This document shows, piece after piece, positions 24,133-34,266 of a stretch of DNA of 64,000 nucleotides. The position numbers were made by a program, and so were the translations under genes. The notes under the pieces were generated by a model. That model was not told the origin of the DNA and searched no databases. It saw nothing but the letters and a program-made list of their open reading frames with translations. Origin of the DNA: Tunturiibacter gelidiferens (lineage in GTDB: Bacteria > Acidobacteriota > Terriglobia > Terriglobales > Acidobacteriaceae); the NCBI RefSeq assembly GCF_013410115.1, contig NZ_JACCCV010000002.1:310001-374000 (forward strand), written 5' to 3'. Numbering within the stretch: position 1 is the stretch's first letter; each line of letters opens with the position of its first letter.

Positions 24133-25919
24133 TGAAGTTTCCGGATAGCTTCAGCAACATCCCCGGACGGGAGACGCTGGCGCGCTCGCAGGTACTACAG
24201 CGCAGCTGGCCGGTGGTGCTGGACCTCTGCGTCGCCGGCATCGGACTGGCGTGTTTCTATGGAGTCGTCGTGATCGCGCGCTACTGGTTCGGCCATCCTG
24301 AGCCGGAGATCACCATCTCGCAGAGCCCGCGCGCGCTGCCGCAGTATGCGTTCTATTCGGTTGTAAGGATCGGGCTCGCCTACCTGCTGAGTCTCGTCTT
24401 CGCCATCGGCTACGGCTACATCGCCGCATACAGCAAGCGAGTGGAGCCGTTGATGATTGCGGGACTCGACATTCTGCAGTCGATCCCGGTTCTCAGTTTT
24501 CTGCCCGGCGTGATGCTGGCGATGGTTGCGCTCTTTCCCACACGGCAGATAGGCGTTGAGATGGGCGCGATCGTGCTGATCTTCACCGGCCAGGTCTGGA
24601 ACATGGCCTTCAGCTTTTACTCCTCTATCAAGAGCATCCCGCGAGAGCTCTCTGAAGCTGCAAGCATCTATAAGTTTTCCCGGCTGCAAAAGCTGATCCA
24701 GTTAGAGCTCCCCTATGCGGCGATCGGGCTTGTCTGGAACTCGATGGTGTCGGTCGCGGGCGGATGGTTCTTCCTGATGGCGTGCGAGATGTTCGTCCTG
24801 GGAACACGCGATTTCAGGCTACCGGGGCTGGGATCGTATCTCCAGACCGCAGCCGGCACAGGAAACTACTCAGCCATCACGTGGGGTCTGCTGACCATGA
24901 TTGCCATTATCGTCGCGACCGATCAGCTTGTCTGGCGACCTGTCATCGCTTGGAGCGACAAGTTCAAATTCGAGCAGGTAGAGAGCGGATCGCGGGTTCG
25001 CTCACCGCTGCTGCATCTTCTGCAGCACTCTCGCGGACTGCGAACCCTGCGGCATCACACAGTAGTTCCTCTGGAGGAGGGCCTGTATCGACGACTCGCA
25101 GACCAACGCGTCGTCGGAGCAGCAGCGAAGACCGCGAAGTCTGAAGGCCTGGTGGCGAAAAACGGCATTGTGTCTGCCGTCCTGCGCGGGCTTGTCATCG
25201 TGATCGCGGCGGTTGCGGTTCTCTATGCAGCCTGGCAGGCGTTGACGCTTCTGCGGCAGGTACAAGGGGGCGAGTTCGTTGGGATTCTGAAGGGTGCGAT
25301 GGCTACCTTCCTCAGAGTGAACGTGGCGCTCATCCTCGCAGCCGCATGGACGATTCCGGCAGGTGTTGCCATTGGATTTCATCCACGACTGGCTCGTATC
25401 GCACAGCCGATAGCGCAGATCGCAGCCTCTGTGCCTGCCACTGCGCTGTTCCCTGTTCTGCTGCTGGCTCTGGTGAGGTTTGGTGGCGGAATGGGCATCG
25501 GCTCCATCGCGCTGATGCTGCTCGGAACGCAGTGGTACATCCTGTTCAACGTGATCGCGGGAGCGATGGCGATCCCCTCCGATCTGAAGGAAGTCGCGAC
25601 GCTCTTTCACTTCACCACCATCCAGAAGTGGAAGACTGTCATTCTGCCTGGAATCTTTCCCTTTCTGATCACGGGCTTGGTCACGGCGTCGGGTGGCGCA
25701 TGGAATGCAAGCATCATCGCGGAGTACTTTCGGTTGAAGAACCAGACGCTCCAGACAGTCGGGCTTGGAGCGGTGATCAGTGCAGCGACAGACAGCGGAA
25801 AGTTTCAGATTCTTCTTCTCGCCACCATCGTAATGGCGCTCATGGTAGTCACGATCAACCGGCTGGTATGGCGGCCGCTCTACAGGCTCGCCGAGACGCG
25901 CTACAAATTAGGCGGCTAG
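24129..25919 (+). CDS. ABC transporter permease with two fused transmembrane domains
   Basis: This 596-residue inner-membrane protein contains two complete permease domains in tandem. Each has the EAA-type coupling loop that contacts the ATPase. The first is ELSEAASIYKFSRLQKLIQL (about residue 173-192) and the second is DLKEVATLFHFTTIQKWKTV (about 485-504). Each loop is followed by a conserved helix (SVAGGWFFLMACEM and TASGGAWNASIIAEYF). One polypeptide can therefore supply the whole channel that normally needs a permease dimer. The linker region (about 290-340) is charged. It overlaps the ATPase gene by 4 bases. The nitrate/sulfonate/bicarbonate class is indicated by the sequence, but the substrate is not. 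A half-copy repeat element follows the stop. Confidence 0.9.
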   Translation: MMKFPDSFSNIPGRETLARSQVLQRSWPVVLDLCVAGIGLACFYGVVVIARYWFGHPEPEITISQSPRALPQYAFYSVVRIGLAYLLSLVFAIGYGYIAAYSKRVEPLMIAGLDILQSIPVLSFLPGVMLAMVALFPTRQIGVEMGAIVLIFTGQVWNMAFSFYSSIKSIPRELSEAASIYKFSRLQKLIQLELPYAAIGLVWNSMVSVAGGWFFLMACEMFVLGTRDFRLPGLGSYLQTAAGTGNYSAITWGLLTMIAIIVATDQLVWRPVIAWSDKFKFEQVESGSRVRSPLLHLLQHSRGLRTLRHHTVVPLEEGLYRRLADQRVVGAAAKTAKSEGLVAKNGIVSAVLRGLVIVIAAVAVLYAAWQALTLLRQVQGGEFVGILKGAMATFLRVNVALILAAAWTIPAGVAIGFHPRLARIAQPIAQIAASVPATALFPVLLLALVRFGGGMGIGSIALMLLGTQWYILFNVIAGAMAIPSDLKEVATLFHFTTIQKWKTVILPGIFPFLITGLVTASGGAWNASIIAEYFRLKNQTLQTVGLGAVISAATDSGKFQILLLATIVMALMVVTINRLVWRPLYRLAETRYKLGG

Positions 25920-25941
25920 TAGATAACCCCCGAATCCAAAC

Positions 25942-26041
25942 TTCCGACCAACGGGAGGACGAGCGCCCTTCACTTCACCAAGACAAGGTACACAAGTCAC
26001 GAAGTGACCGCTCCACGCGCAGTGGGCCCGTCCGGCAGGAC
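25942..26041. repeat. 3'-end hairpin-array repeat, copy 2 (right half only)
   Basis: This copy has only the right arm: CCGACCAACGGGAGGAC, GGTACACAAGTCACGAAGTG, CCACGCGCAGTGGGCCC and CGTCCGGCAGGAC. It lies between convergent genes and ends 2 bases before the stop codon of the membrane protein gene at 26044. The missing left arm makes it a half element, mirroring the left half at 41183. Confidence 0.85.
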
Positions 26042-26043
26042 AT

Positions 26044-26571
26044 CTAGGCCCCAGGCAGAGCAGGCGGCGGGGGCGGAGCTTTACGAAACGCAAAGATTAT
26101 CGCCAGCAGCGGCGGAGCCAGCAACACTCCCCAGAACGGGATAATGATGCCAAGCACAATCGGGCCTAGGAACGCGGCCCACCAAGGCACCTTGGTGGTG
26201 CGGTGTAGAACGTAAGGGCCAATGACGAGACCTTCAAGAATGACAATCAGACCGTAGAGGCCGAGAACAAGCCCGAGGCGCCACTCGTCATGGCCGCTGA
26301 ACGCAACGGCCAGCACTGGCCCGATGAGCGCAATCATGCCGCCGAAGGTCGGGACGATCTGGAGGATGCCTCCAAGGATCGCCCAGAATGGCGCGAACGG
26401 AACGCGGATCAGTTCAAGCCCGATGAGCCACAGAACACCGACAATCAGGCCGTCGAGCGTAGCGGCACGCCACCAGTTGAGCAGCGCACCACCAGCAGTC
26501 TTGAGATGTGTCTTCGTATTGGTGTTTCGGATGTCCATGCCAACCAGACCGTCCTCACGCGCATCTGACAT
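26044..26571 (-). CDS. Half-length AI-2E/PerM-like membrane protein
   Basis: This 175-residue integral membrane protein has about four to five hydrophobic helices. The segments LIVGVLWLIGLELIRVPFAP, FWAILGGILQIVPTFGGMIA and LVIGPYVLHRTTKVPWWAAF resemble the C-terminal half of the AI-2E (YdiK/PerM) transporter family, whose full members have about 340-380 residues and eight helices. The N-terminal half is absent and the protein starts with a short hydrophilic region. It is either a shortened, self-sufficient family member or the remnant of a longer gene; no frameshifted N-terminal half was seen upstream. A Pro-rich tail (KAPPPPPALPG) ends it. It is divergent from the alpha-amylase gene. Confidence 0.7.
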   Translation of the reverse strand: MSDAREDGLVGMDIRNTNTKTHLKTAGGALLNWWRAATLDGLIVGVLWLIGLELIRVPFAPFWAILGGILQIVPTFGGMIALIGPVLAVAFSGHDEWRLGLVLGLYGLIVILEGLVIGPYVLHRTTKVPWWAAFLGPIVLGIIIPFWGVLLAPPLLAIIFAFRKAPPPPPALPGA

Positions 26572-26673
26572 GCTGAAGCAGAACTATAAATCAAGCCACT
26601 TTCATTCGATGCGAACATTGCAGCTGCGATGGAGACGCTCGCTCGAACGGCACTGGAATGGAGCACGATCAAG

Positions 26674-28011
26674 ATGGCTGTCATGATGCAGGCGTTTTAC
26701 TGGGATGCACCGAAGCACGACAAAAAAGAGGGCGAGTGGTGGAACTTCGTCGCCGAAAAGGTCGAAGACCTTGGTAAAGCCGGCTTCGATGCGCTCTGGC
26801 TTCCTCCGGTTTCGAAGGCGTCCGATCACAGTTCCATGGGCTACGATCCCTACGACTACTTTGACCTAGGCGACTTCGACCAGAAGGGCGGCACCAAAAC
26901 CTACTACGGCAACCGCGCAGAGTTGGAAGCCCTGATTGCGAAGGCACACGCCAACGGAATCTGCCTCTACGCGGACATGGTGCTCAACCACAACTCTGGC
27001 GCTGACGAAGAAGAGGTCAATCCACTCGACGGGCAGAAGCGCTGGACGAAGTTCAACCCCAAGAGCGGCAAGTTTCCTCGCGACTGGAACTGCTTTCATC
27101 CCAGCCGCTATGAGCAGGTCATGATGGAAGGCGAGAACTTCGCGGGATTCCCCCACCTCTGCCATCGCAACCCCGTCGTCTACACCGCGATGTTCGAGTA
27201 CGCCCGCTTCCTCATCGAAGAGCTTGGATTCGACGGCTTCCGCTTCGACTTCGTAAAAGGGTTCGGCGCCTGGATCATCGGACTGCTGGCGAAGTACCGC
27301 TACGTAAAAGATGGCAACGAGTTCACACCTTACGTTGTTGGTGAGATGTGGTCGGGCGGCGAAGATATCGAACAGTGGCTGGACAAAGTAAACAAGTTGA
27401 CGGACACGCAGATTGCCGCATTCGACTTTCCTCTTCGCTACAAGCTGAAGGACGTCTGCGACAAGCCAAGCTACGACCTGCGTAACCTGACCGACGGCGG
27501 CGCTGTGGTGATGAAACGGCCGATGCACGCCGCTACCTTCGTCGACAATCACGACATGGGCGACAACGCCATCATCAACGACAAGATGATGGCTTACTCG
27601 TTCATCATGGTGCATGAGGGGTATCCCAGTATCTTCTGGTACGACTACTACAACAACGGATTGGCGCGTCCACTGACTCCAAATGGAATCGACGCCCTGG
27701 TCATTGCGCATCACAAGTACGCAGGTGGCGATTCGGAGATCCTCCACGCCGATCCGGATCTCTACATCATGCAGCGAATAGGCTACAAGGACGACAAGGC
27801 CGATCAGCCGGGTTTGATCTACGTGCTGAACAATCTTGGCGACAAGTGGTCGGGGACATCGGTCAAGACGAAGTGGGCCAACCAGAAGTTCGCCCCGATC
27901 GCCTGGGACGGGCACGACACCGCCCACCCGGATGAACGGACCACGGATGCGGACGGCAGCTCTGAGTTCCCTGCTCCTCCGCGCGGCTTTGCCATCTACG
28001 CGCCGGTGTAA
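26674..28011 (+). CDS. GH13 alpha-amylase
   Basis: This 445-residue glycoside hydrolase family 13 enzyme has all four conserved regions: DMVLNHN (about 102), GFDGFRFDFVKGF with the nucleophile Asp (about 186-198), GEMWSGG with the acid/base Glu (about 225) and FVDNHDMGD with the transition-state Asp (about 289). The N-terminus VMMQAFYWDAPKHDKKEGEW is typical of the cytoplasmic AmyA / plant-like alpha-amylase group. No signal peptide is seen, so it probably acts inside the cell on glycogen or imported maltodextrins. A C-terminal beta domain follows the barrel. The ATG at 26674 is preferred over the one at 26629 (GGAG about 10 bases upstream). A repeat element starts 6 bases after the stop. Confidence 0.92.
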   Translation: MAVMMQAFYWDAPKHDKKEGEWWNFVAEKVEDLGKAGFDALWLPPVSKASDHSSMGYDPYDYFDLGDFDQKGGTKTYYGNRAELEALIAKAHANGICLYADMVLNHNSGADEEEVNPLDGQKRWTKFNPKSGKFPRDWNCFHPSRYEQVMMEGENFAGFPHLCHRNPVVYTAMFEYARFLIEELGFDGFRFDFVKGFGAWIIGLLAKYRYVKDGNEFTPYVVGEMWSGGEDIEQWLDKVNKLTDTQIAAFDFPLRYKLKDVCDKPSYDLRNLTDGGAVVMKRPMHAATFVDNHDMGDNAIINDKMMAYSFIMVHEGYPSIFWYDYYNNGLARPLTPNGIDALVIAHHKYAGGDSEILHADPDLYIMQRIGYKDDKADQPGLIYVLNNLGDKWSGTSVKTKWANQKFAPIAWDGHDTAHPDERTTDADGSSEFPAPPRGFAIYAPV

Positions 28012-28016
28012 GAGGT

Positions 28017-28209
28017 GTCCTGCCGGACGGGCGCCCTGCGCGGGCAGCGGTCACTTCGTGACACGTGTACCGGTCGGGGCGCCAGGAATGCTCGGGTCCT
28101 CCCGTTGGTCGGCACCAGCTCCGGCCTGCGACCAACGGGAGCATCACGCGAAGCGGTATACAAGTCACGAAGTGACCGCCGCCCGCGCAGGGCGCCCGTC
28201 CGGCAGGAC
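28017..28209. repeat. 3'-end hairpin-array repeat, copy 3 (full)
   Basis: This is the most symmetric copy. The left arm is GTCCTGCCGGACGGGC, GCCC-TGCGC-GGGC, GCGGTCACTTCGTGAC, then CTCCCGTTGGTCGG. The right arm reads CGACCAACGGGAG, GTATACAAGTCACGAAGTG, GCCCGCGCAGGGC and CGTCCGGCAGGAC. Both arms carry the GCCC/GGGC form of the variable stem. It lies 6 bases past the amylase stop. Confidence 0.9.
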
Positions 28210-28271
28210 CCTTTACCCAAAATAAAGTTCCAAAACGTGGCGTATTTTTAGCGAGTAAAAAACATGGTGCT

Positions 28272-28330
28272 AAAACACCACGTCAGCCACGCAAATCACC
28301 ACGTTCTCACCAGCAAAGAACCATCATTTT
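28272..28330 (+). repeat. C/A-rich interspersed repeat (AAAACACCACGT family), copy 1
   Basis: The unit starts AAAACACCACGTCAGCCACG and continues with CAAATCACCACGTTCTCACC and AGCAAAGAACCATCAT. Its reverse-complement partner at 33971-34031 aligns along the whole length with scattered differences. It fills most of the gap between the hairpin-array repeat and purQ. No function is evident. Confidence 0.6.
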
Positions 28331-28446
28331 GCATGGTGGAAAACCACAAACCCCCTCTAAAATCGCACCCGCCACCACAACCAGATTTTTTTCCAGGTTT
28401 CCCACCCGTTTTCTAGCTCCCGAGACACGAATGCTATCCTTAAACC

Positions 28447-29145
28447 ATGAAATTTGGCGTTCTGGTCTTTCCCGGGTCCAACTGCGACCATGACACCCAC
28501 CATGTTGTGGACGCGATTGCACACCAGCCCGTAACCTACCTCTGGCACGCCTCAGAGGACCTCCAGGGTTGCGACGCGATCCTCGTCCCCGGCGGATTTG
28601 CCTACGGTGACTACCTCAGAACCGGCGCCATTGCACGTTTTGCTCCAGTAATGCAATCGGTGAAGAAGTTCGCTCAGGACGGCGGACTGGTGATGGGAAT
28701 CTGCAACGGATTTCAGATTCTGTGCGAAGCAGGTCTCCTTCCCGGCGCGCTGATGCGTAACGCCAGCCAGCACTACATCTGCAAACAGACGTTCCTACGC
28801 ACCGAAACAAACAATTCTCCCTTCACGCATGGACTGTCCCGCGGGCACGTGCTGCAGATGCCGATTGGGCATATGGAAGGCAACTACTTCTGCGATTCGG
28901 AGACGCTGCAAACACTGAAGAAGGAAGATCGCATTGCCTTTCGCTACGCAACTCGCGAGGGTGTGGTGACGGCTGCAGCAAATCCCAATGGATCGCTGGA
29001 AAATATCGCTGGCGTGCTCAGCGAAGGTCGAAATGTGCTCGGTCTGATGCCCCATCCAGATCGATCGAGCGAGACGCTGCTGGGATCCGCAGATGGTTTG
29101 CTGCTGTTTCAAGGAATGGCAGAGTCGTTGGCTTCGGCCCGGTAG
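28447..29145 (+). CDS. purQ: Phosphoribosylformylglycinamidine synthase subunit PurQ (glutaminase)
   Basis: This 232-residue class I glutamine amidotransferase releases ammonia for PurL in step 4 of purine synthesis. The start [20 protein letters not shown] is diagnostic of PurQ. The catalytic Cys is in [20 protein letters not shown], and the His-Glu pair is in [10 protein letters not shown] near the C-terminus. [20 protein letters not shown] forms the oxyanion region. Length fits the stand-alone PurQ of bacteria with small PurL, which also needs PurS; neither gene is in the window. No strong ribosome-binding site is visible before the ATG. The following PHP phosphatase gene is on the same strand 40 bases on but functionally unrelated. 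Confidence 0.95.
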   Translation: MKFGVLVFPGSNCDHDTHHVVDAIAHQPVTYLWHASEDLQGCDAILVPGGFAYGDYLRTGAIARFAPVMQSVKKFAQDGGLVMGICNGFQILCEAGLLPGALMRNASQHYICKQTFLRTETNNSPFTHGLSRGHVLQMPIGHMEGNYFCDSETLQTLKKEDRIAFRYATREGVVTAAANPNGSLENIAGVLSEGRNVLGLMPHPDRSSETLLGSADGLLLFQGMAESLASAR

Positions 29146-29185
29146 GGCTGCGAATCGAATAACGCGGTGGTAACCTGATCACGCG

Positions 29186-29977
29186 ATGATTGACATTCAC
29201 CATCACCTTCTGTGGGGCATGGACGATGGTGCTTCGAGCCTTGAAACCTCGGTGGCCATGGCGAAGATGGCTGCGGACGATGGGATCACGCACATCGTGT
29301 GCTCCCCTCATTCGAATGGGCAGTACTTCTACGACCCTCCAATCATCGACGCGAAGATTGTCGAGTTGCAGGAACGGTTAGATCGCGACTCGGTCGGGGT
29401 GAAGTTGGGCCGGGGATGCGACTTTCACATGTCGTATGAAAATATCCAGGAAGCCAAATTAGACCCGAAGAAGTTCAGCATCAATGGGCTCGGTTATTTG
29501 CTGGTGGAGGTTCCCGACTATGGGCTGCCCCGTGGGCTTACGGAGATCTTCTATCAACTGCAGCTTACTGGGCTAACGCCGATTCTGACCCATCCGGAGA
29601 GGAATCCCACACTACAGAACGATCAGGATCGAATCGCAGAGTGGCTGCAGCGCGGCGTGCTGGTCCAGGTCACAGCTGCGTCTGTGCTGGGACGCATGGG
29701 CAAGCACGCTGAACGAATGGCACATGAGCTGCTCGAGAATCGCTGGGTAAATTTCTTAGCGACCGATGCGCACAATACGACCTCCCGCGCGCCGAAGATG
29801 CGGGAGGCGTTCGAACTGGTGGCGAAGAAGTATGGCCCGGACTATGCGCACCTGCTGTGCGTGTCTAACCCACTGGCCGTGTTTTTGGGAAAGCCTATGC
29901 CGCCACAGCTGGAAGCGCTGAATCTCTACGACGAGCTGCTGGAGAAGAGCTGGTGGCGGAAACTTCTGGGGCGGTAG
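29186..29977 (+). CDS. CpsB/CapC-like PHP-domain tyrosine-protein phosphatase
   Basis: This 263-residue metal-dependent phosphatase belongs to the PHP superfamily. MIDIHHHLLWGMDDGASSLE is the CpsB/YwqE N-terminal signature with the H-x-H metal ligands. Further ligands appear in HIVCSPHSNGQYF, PILTHPERNPTL and FLATDAHNTTSR. Such enzymes dephosphorylate the C-terminal tyrosines of BY-kinases and so control capsule or exopolysaccharide export. The obvious substrate is the kinase encoded at 14353; in many firmicutes the two genes are neighbours, but here they are about 13 kb apart. The sequence shows all PHP motifs and normal length, so activity is expected. A repeat element starts 16 bases after the stop. 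Confidence 0.88.
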   Translation: MIDIHHHLLWGMDDGASSLETSVAMAKMAADDGITHIVCSPHSNGQYFYDPPIIDAKIVELQERLDRDSVGVKLGRGCDFHMSYENIQEAKLDPKKFSINGLGYLLVEVPDYGLPRGLTEIFYQLQLTGLTPILTHPERNPTLQNDQDRIAEWLQRGVLVQVTAASVLGRMGKHAERMAHELLENRWVNFLATDAHNTTSRAPKMREAFELVAKKYGPDYAHLLCVSNPLAVFLGKPMPPQLEALNLYDELLEKSWWRKLLGR

Positions 29978-29993
29978 ATTCGCTTGGAAGATA

Positions 29994-30172
29994 GGCCCTG
30001 CCGGACGGGCCCACTGCGCGTGGGGCGGGCGTTCGCACGCCTTTTTAAAGCTTCGCGTGAGCCTCCCGTTGGTCGGAATAAGCGTCATTTGCGACCATCG
30101 GGAGCGCCTGGCGAAGCGGTACACGCGTCACGAAGTGACCGCCCCACGCGCAGTGGGCCCGTCCGGCAGGAC
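29994..30172. repeat. 3'-end hairpin-array repeat, copy 4 (full, mixed arms)
   Basis: The left arm has CCTGCCGGACGGGC and CCAC-TGCGC-GTGG, and then the alternative hairpin GGCGT-TCGC-ACGCC-TTTTTA. The right arm has the usual GTCACGAAGTGAC hairpin and ends CCGGCAGGAC. It fills the gap between convergent genes: 16 bases after the phosphatase stop and 6 bases before the SDR stop. Confidence 0.9.
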
Positions 30173-30178
30173 ATATTT

Positions 30179-30907
30179 TTACAGTCCGAGGCCGCCGTCG
30201 ACGGCGATCAGCTGCCCGGTTATGAAGTGGGGCGCTGTGGCGAAGAAGACCGCTGCTGCGGCTACATCTTCGGCGGTGCCGTTGCGTTGCATGGGTGTTT
30301 TGCGGGCCAAATGTTCGTAAGCCTCATCGACCTCGCCCTGGACAATCATGCCAGGTGCGATGCAGTTGACGCTGATCTCAGGCGCCCAGGCCTTTGCCAT
30401 GGTCTTGGACAGCATATGTAGCGCAGCCTTTGAGGTGCAGTAGTGGGCGTGAGTGGCCCAGGGATGCAGGCCTCCGAGCGAGCCGATGTTGAGGATGCGT
30501 CCTTTGACGGCGCGAAGATGCGGGTGCGCTGCCTTGGCCATAAGAAAAGGAGCGCGAGTGTTGGTCGTGAACATCGCGTCCCATTGGTCGACCGAGATGT
30601 CTTCGAGTGCTTCTGAAGCGAAGATGCCCGCGTTATTGACGAGAAGGTCTATGCGGCCCAGATCGTTGACGACTGCGGCAACGGTCTGCTCGATGTCTTC
30701 GGGATCGCGGAGGTCGCAGCGAATGGCTAAAGCGTCGACGTCGTGCGCGGCGAGTGCGTGCACTGTCTGCTCTGCTTCGGCCTGGGAGGCGAGGTAGGTG
30801 ATGGCTACGTCAGCTCCGCGCTCGGCGAGGGCCAGGGCGATAGAACGGCCGATACGCTTGGCCGCCCCGGTTACAAGCACAGTCTTCCCTGTTAGCGGCC
30901 TGTCCAT
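30179..30907 (-). CDS. Short-chain dehydrogenase/reductase (FabG/pteridine-reductase-like)
   Basis: This 242-residue classical SDR has the cofactor motif VLVTGAAKRIGRSIALALAE (TGxxxRIG), NNAG in DLLVNNAGIF, the catalytic Ser in ILNIGSLGG, and Y-x-x-x-K in HYCTSKAAL. The R in the first loop and the general pattern are NADPH-type. The C-terminal ITGQLIAVDGGLGL closes the fold. The closest-looking groups are FabG-like reductases and pteridine reductase-like SDRs; the substrate cannot be decided. It lies 24 bases downstream of the secreted proline-rich protein gene on the same strand. A repeat element abuts its 3' end. Confidence 0.88.
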   Translation of the reverse strand: MDRPLTGKTVLVTGAAKRIGRSIALALAERGADVAITYLASQAEAEQTVHALAAHDVDALAIRCDLRDPEDIEQTVAAVVNDLGRIDLLVNNAGIFASEALEDISVDQWDAMFTTNTRAPFLMAKAAHPHLRAVKGRILNIGSLGGLHPWATHAHYCTSKAALHMLSKTMAKAWAPEISVNCIAPGMIVQGEVDEAYEHLARKTPMQRNGTAEDVAAAAVFFATAPHFITGQLIAVDGGLGL

Positions 30908-30931
30908 AAATTCCTTATTGCTACTTATCCG

Positions 30932-31501
30932 TTATTGCTGGGGTGTCGAGTTGGGAGCGGCAGGCTGCGGCGGAGTTGCGGGCGGAGCGCTGGGTGCAGG
31001 TTTGGCGGCGGGCGTAGTCGGCCTTACAGGCTCCTGGACACCGGGCTTCCTGGTTGCGGCTTTGCCATCATTGTTCTCGTAGGAAGAGACCTGCTCTCTG
31101 GGATGAATCATGGAGACGGAGATCTCTTTGTTCGGTTCGGTTACTTCATACTCTTCGGCAAAGGTTGCGAATCCCTGCGCGATGACCTGCACGCGAACAG
31201 TACTGCCCGTAGGAATGACGTCGATAGTGGCCTTGCCGTCGGGATCGGTCTTCACCTCGAGGTTGCCTTCGTCTTTACCGTCCATCGACGGGTTGAAGAT
31301 AACAGCGGCGTTCATGATGGGCTTGCCGTTGAACTTCTTGACGACCGTAACCTCGATGTGGGAGGTGGCCGGGGGCGACTTGTACTTGCGGCCCCGTTTT
31401 ACAGGGGCACTCTGATCCTGGGCCTTGACGGGAAGGCTGGATGCGAAAGCAAAGAGGAGAACGAGAAACGATAGCGACCAGACGGTGCGGCGTGACGACA
31501 T
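30932..31501 (-). CDS. Secreted protein with carboxypeptidase-regulatory-like (Ig/B-type) domain and Pro/Ala-rich tail
   Basis: This 189-residue protein has a Sec signal peptide (SLSFLVLLFAFASSLPVKAQ). A short basic segment (APVKRGRKYKS) follows, then one beta-sandwich domain (about 47-130): IEVTVVKKFNGKPIMNAAVI, KTDPDGKATIDVIPTG and STVRVQVIAQGFATFAEEYE. That order matches carboxypeptidase-regulatory-like or Cna-B-like domains common in Acidobacteria. The C-terminal 50 residues are rich in Pro, Ala and Thr. No enzyme motif is seen. A structural or surface role is plausible, but the function is unknown. The gene is divergent from groES, whose promoter lies about 100 bases away. Confidence 0.75.
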   Translation of the reverse strand: MSSRRTVWSLSFLVLLFAFASSLPVKAQDQSAPVKRGRKYKSPPATSHIEVTVVKKFNGKPIMNAAVIFNPSMDGKDEGNLEVKTDPDGKATIDVIPTGSTVRVQVIAQGFATFAEEYEVTEPNKEISVSMIHPREQVSSYENNDGKAATRKPGVQEPVRPTTPAAKPAPSAPPATPPQPAAPNSTPQQ

Positions 31502-31601
31502 GGCCTCATTCTACGACTTTTGAGGTTTGGTTGTTGGATTTGGTGTGCTGCCGCAACCCCAAATGCTTGCGCGAGTTTCACTCACATTTCACGCAGCCGA
31601 G

Positions 31602-31656
31602 TTGACAACTGCAGGCGGGCTGACTATCGTTAGCAATCGGAAGGCTTGAGTGCTAA
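31602..31656 (+). promoter_or_regulatory. groESL promoter overlapped by CIRCE operator
   Basis: A -35 box TTGACA (31602-31607) and a -10 box TATCGT (31625-31630) are separated by 17 bases. The CIRCE element TTAGCAATC-N9-GAGTGCTAA (31630-31656) overlaps the -10 end and the expected start site. It differs from the consensus TTAGCACTC-N9-GAGTGCTAA by one base. This arrangement indicates HrcA repression of groESL, relieved by heat. The leader to groES is about 145 bases. Confidence 0.85.
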
Positions 31657-31803
31657 CGGTCCGCAAGTTTGATGTGAGCCGGGTCTTTTGGCCTATTCCA
31701 CTCTTTTATTTGCAGCTAGGGCCGGCGGTCGATGGCTGAGGCTGCGCTCAACAACGCGGACGGTTCCCCGTTCGCCTAAAATTGCACCAAGGAGATGTAA
31801 GCA

Positions 31804-33877
<2,074 letters not shown>

Positions 33878-33903
33878 GAAGTTGTTTCAAGAAAAAAAGT
33901 GGA

Positions 33904-33935
33904 GCCCCGGTGAGAGCCGGGGCCTTGCTGTTTTT
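33904..33935 (+). terminator. rho-independent terminator after groEL
   Basis: GCCCCGG-TGAGAG-CCGGGGC forms a perfect 7-bp GC stem followed by CTTGCTGTTTTTG. It lies about 27 bases past the groEL stop and should end the groESL transcript. Confidence 0.85.
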
Positions 33936-33970
33936 GCTGGAGTTTTGAGGGGTGTTTTGGGAAAAGCAGC

Positions 33971-34031
33971 GTTTGATGGTGGTTTTTTGGTGGTGAAGCT
34001 GTGGTGTTTTGCGTGGTGGACGTGGTGTTTT
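33971..34031 (-). repeat. C/A-rich interspersed repeat (AAAACACCACGT family), copy 2
   Basis: Read on the minus strand it begins AAAACACCACGTCCACCACG and continues CAAAACACCACAGCTTCACC and ACCAAAAAACCACCATCAAA. It aligns with 28272-28330 in the opposite orientation. With the groEL terminator it makes up most of the ~350-base gap before the methyltransferase gene; nothing else is seen there. Confidence 0.6.
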
Positions 34032-34266
34032 GGATGGCTGTTTTTTGAAGCTGAAAAATGCGCCACCATAACTCAACTTTTCTGTGGAAATTTGATTTTT
34101 TCTTGAGGTCGCCGGTGGATCGTCTCGCGGCGCGTTATCGGTTTCCTTGGGTTTCGGGTACAAACGAAGATTTGACCTTTGAGTGACCAGGGTATGACAA
34201 GGCCGAAGCTGACTGGGTGATAGGTTCCTCTTGGGTCTCTGGATCCTGGGGGAAATGTATTGCTTT

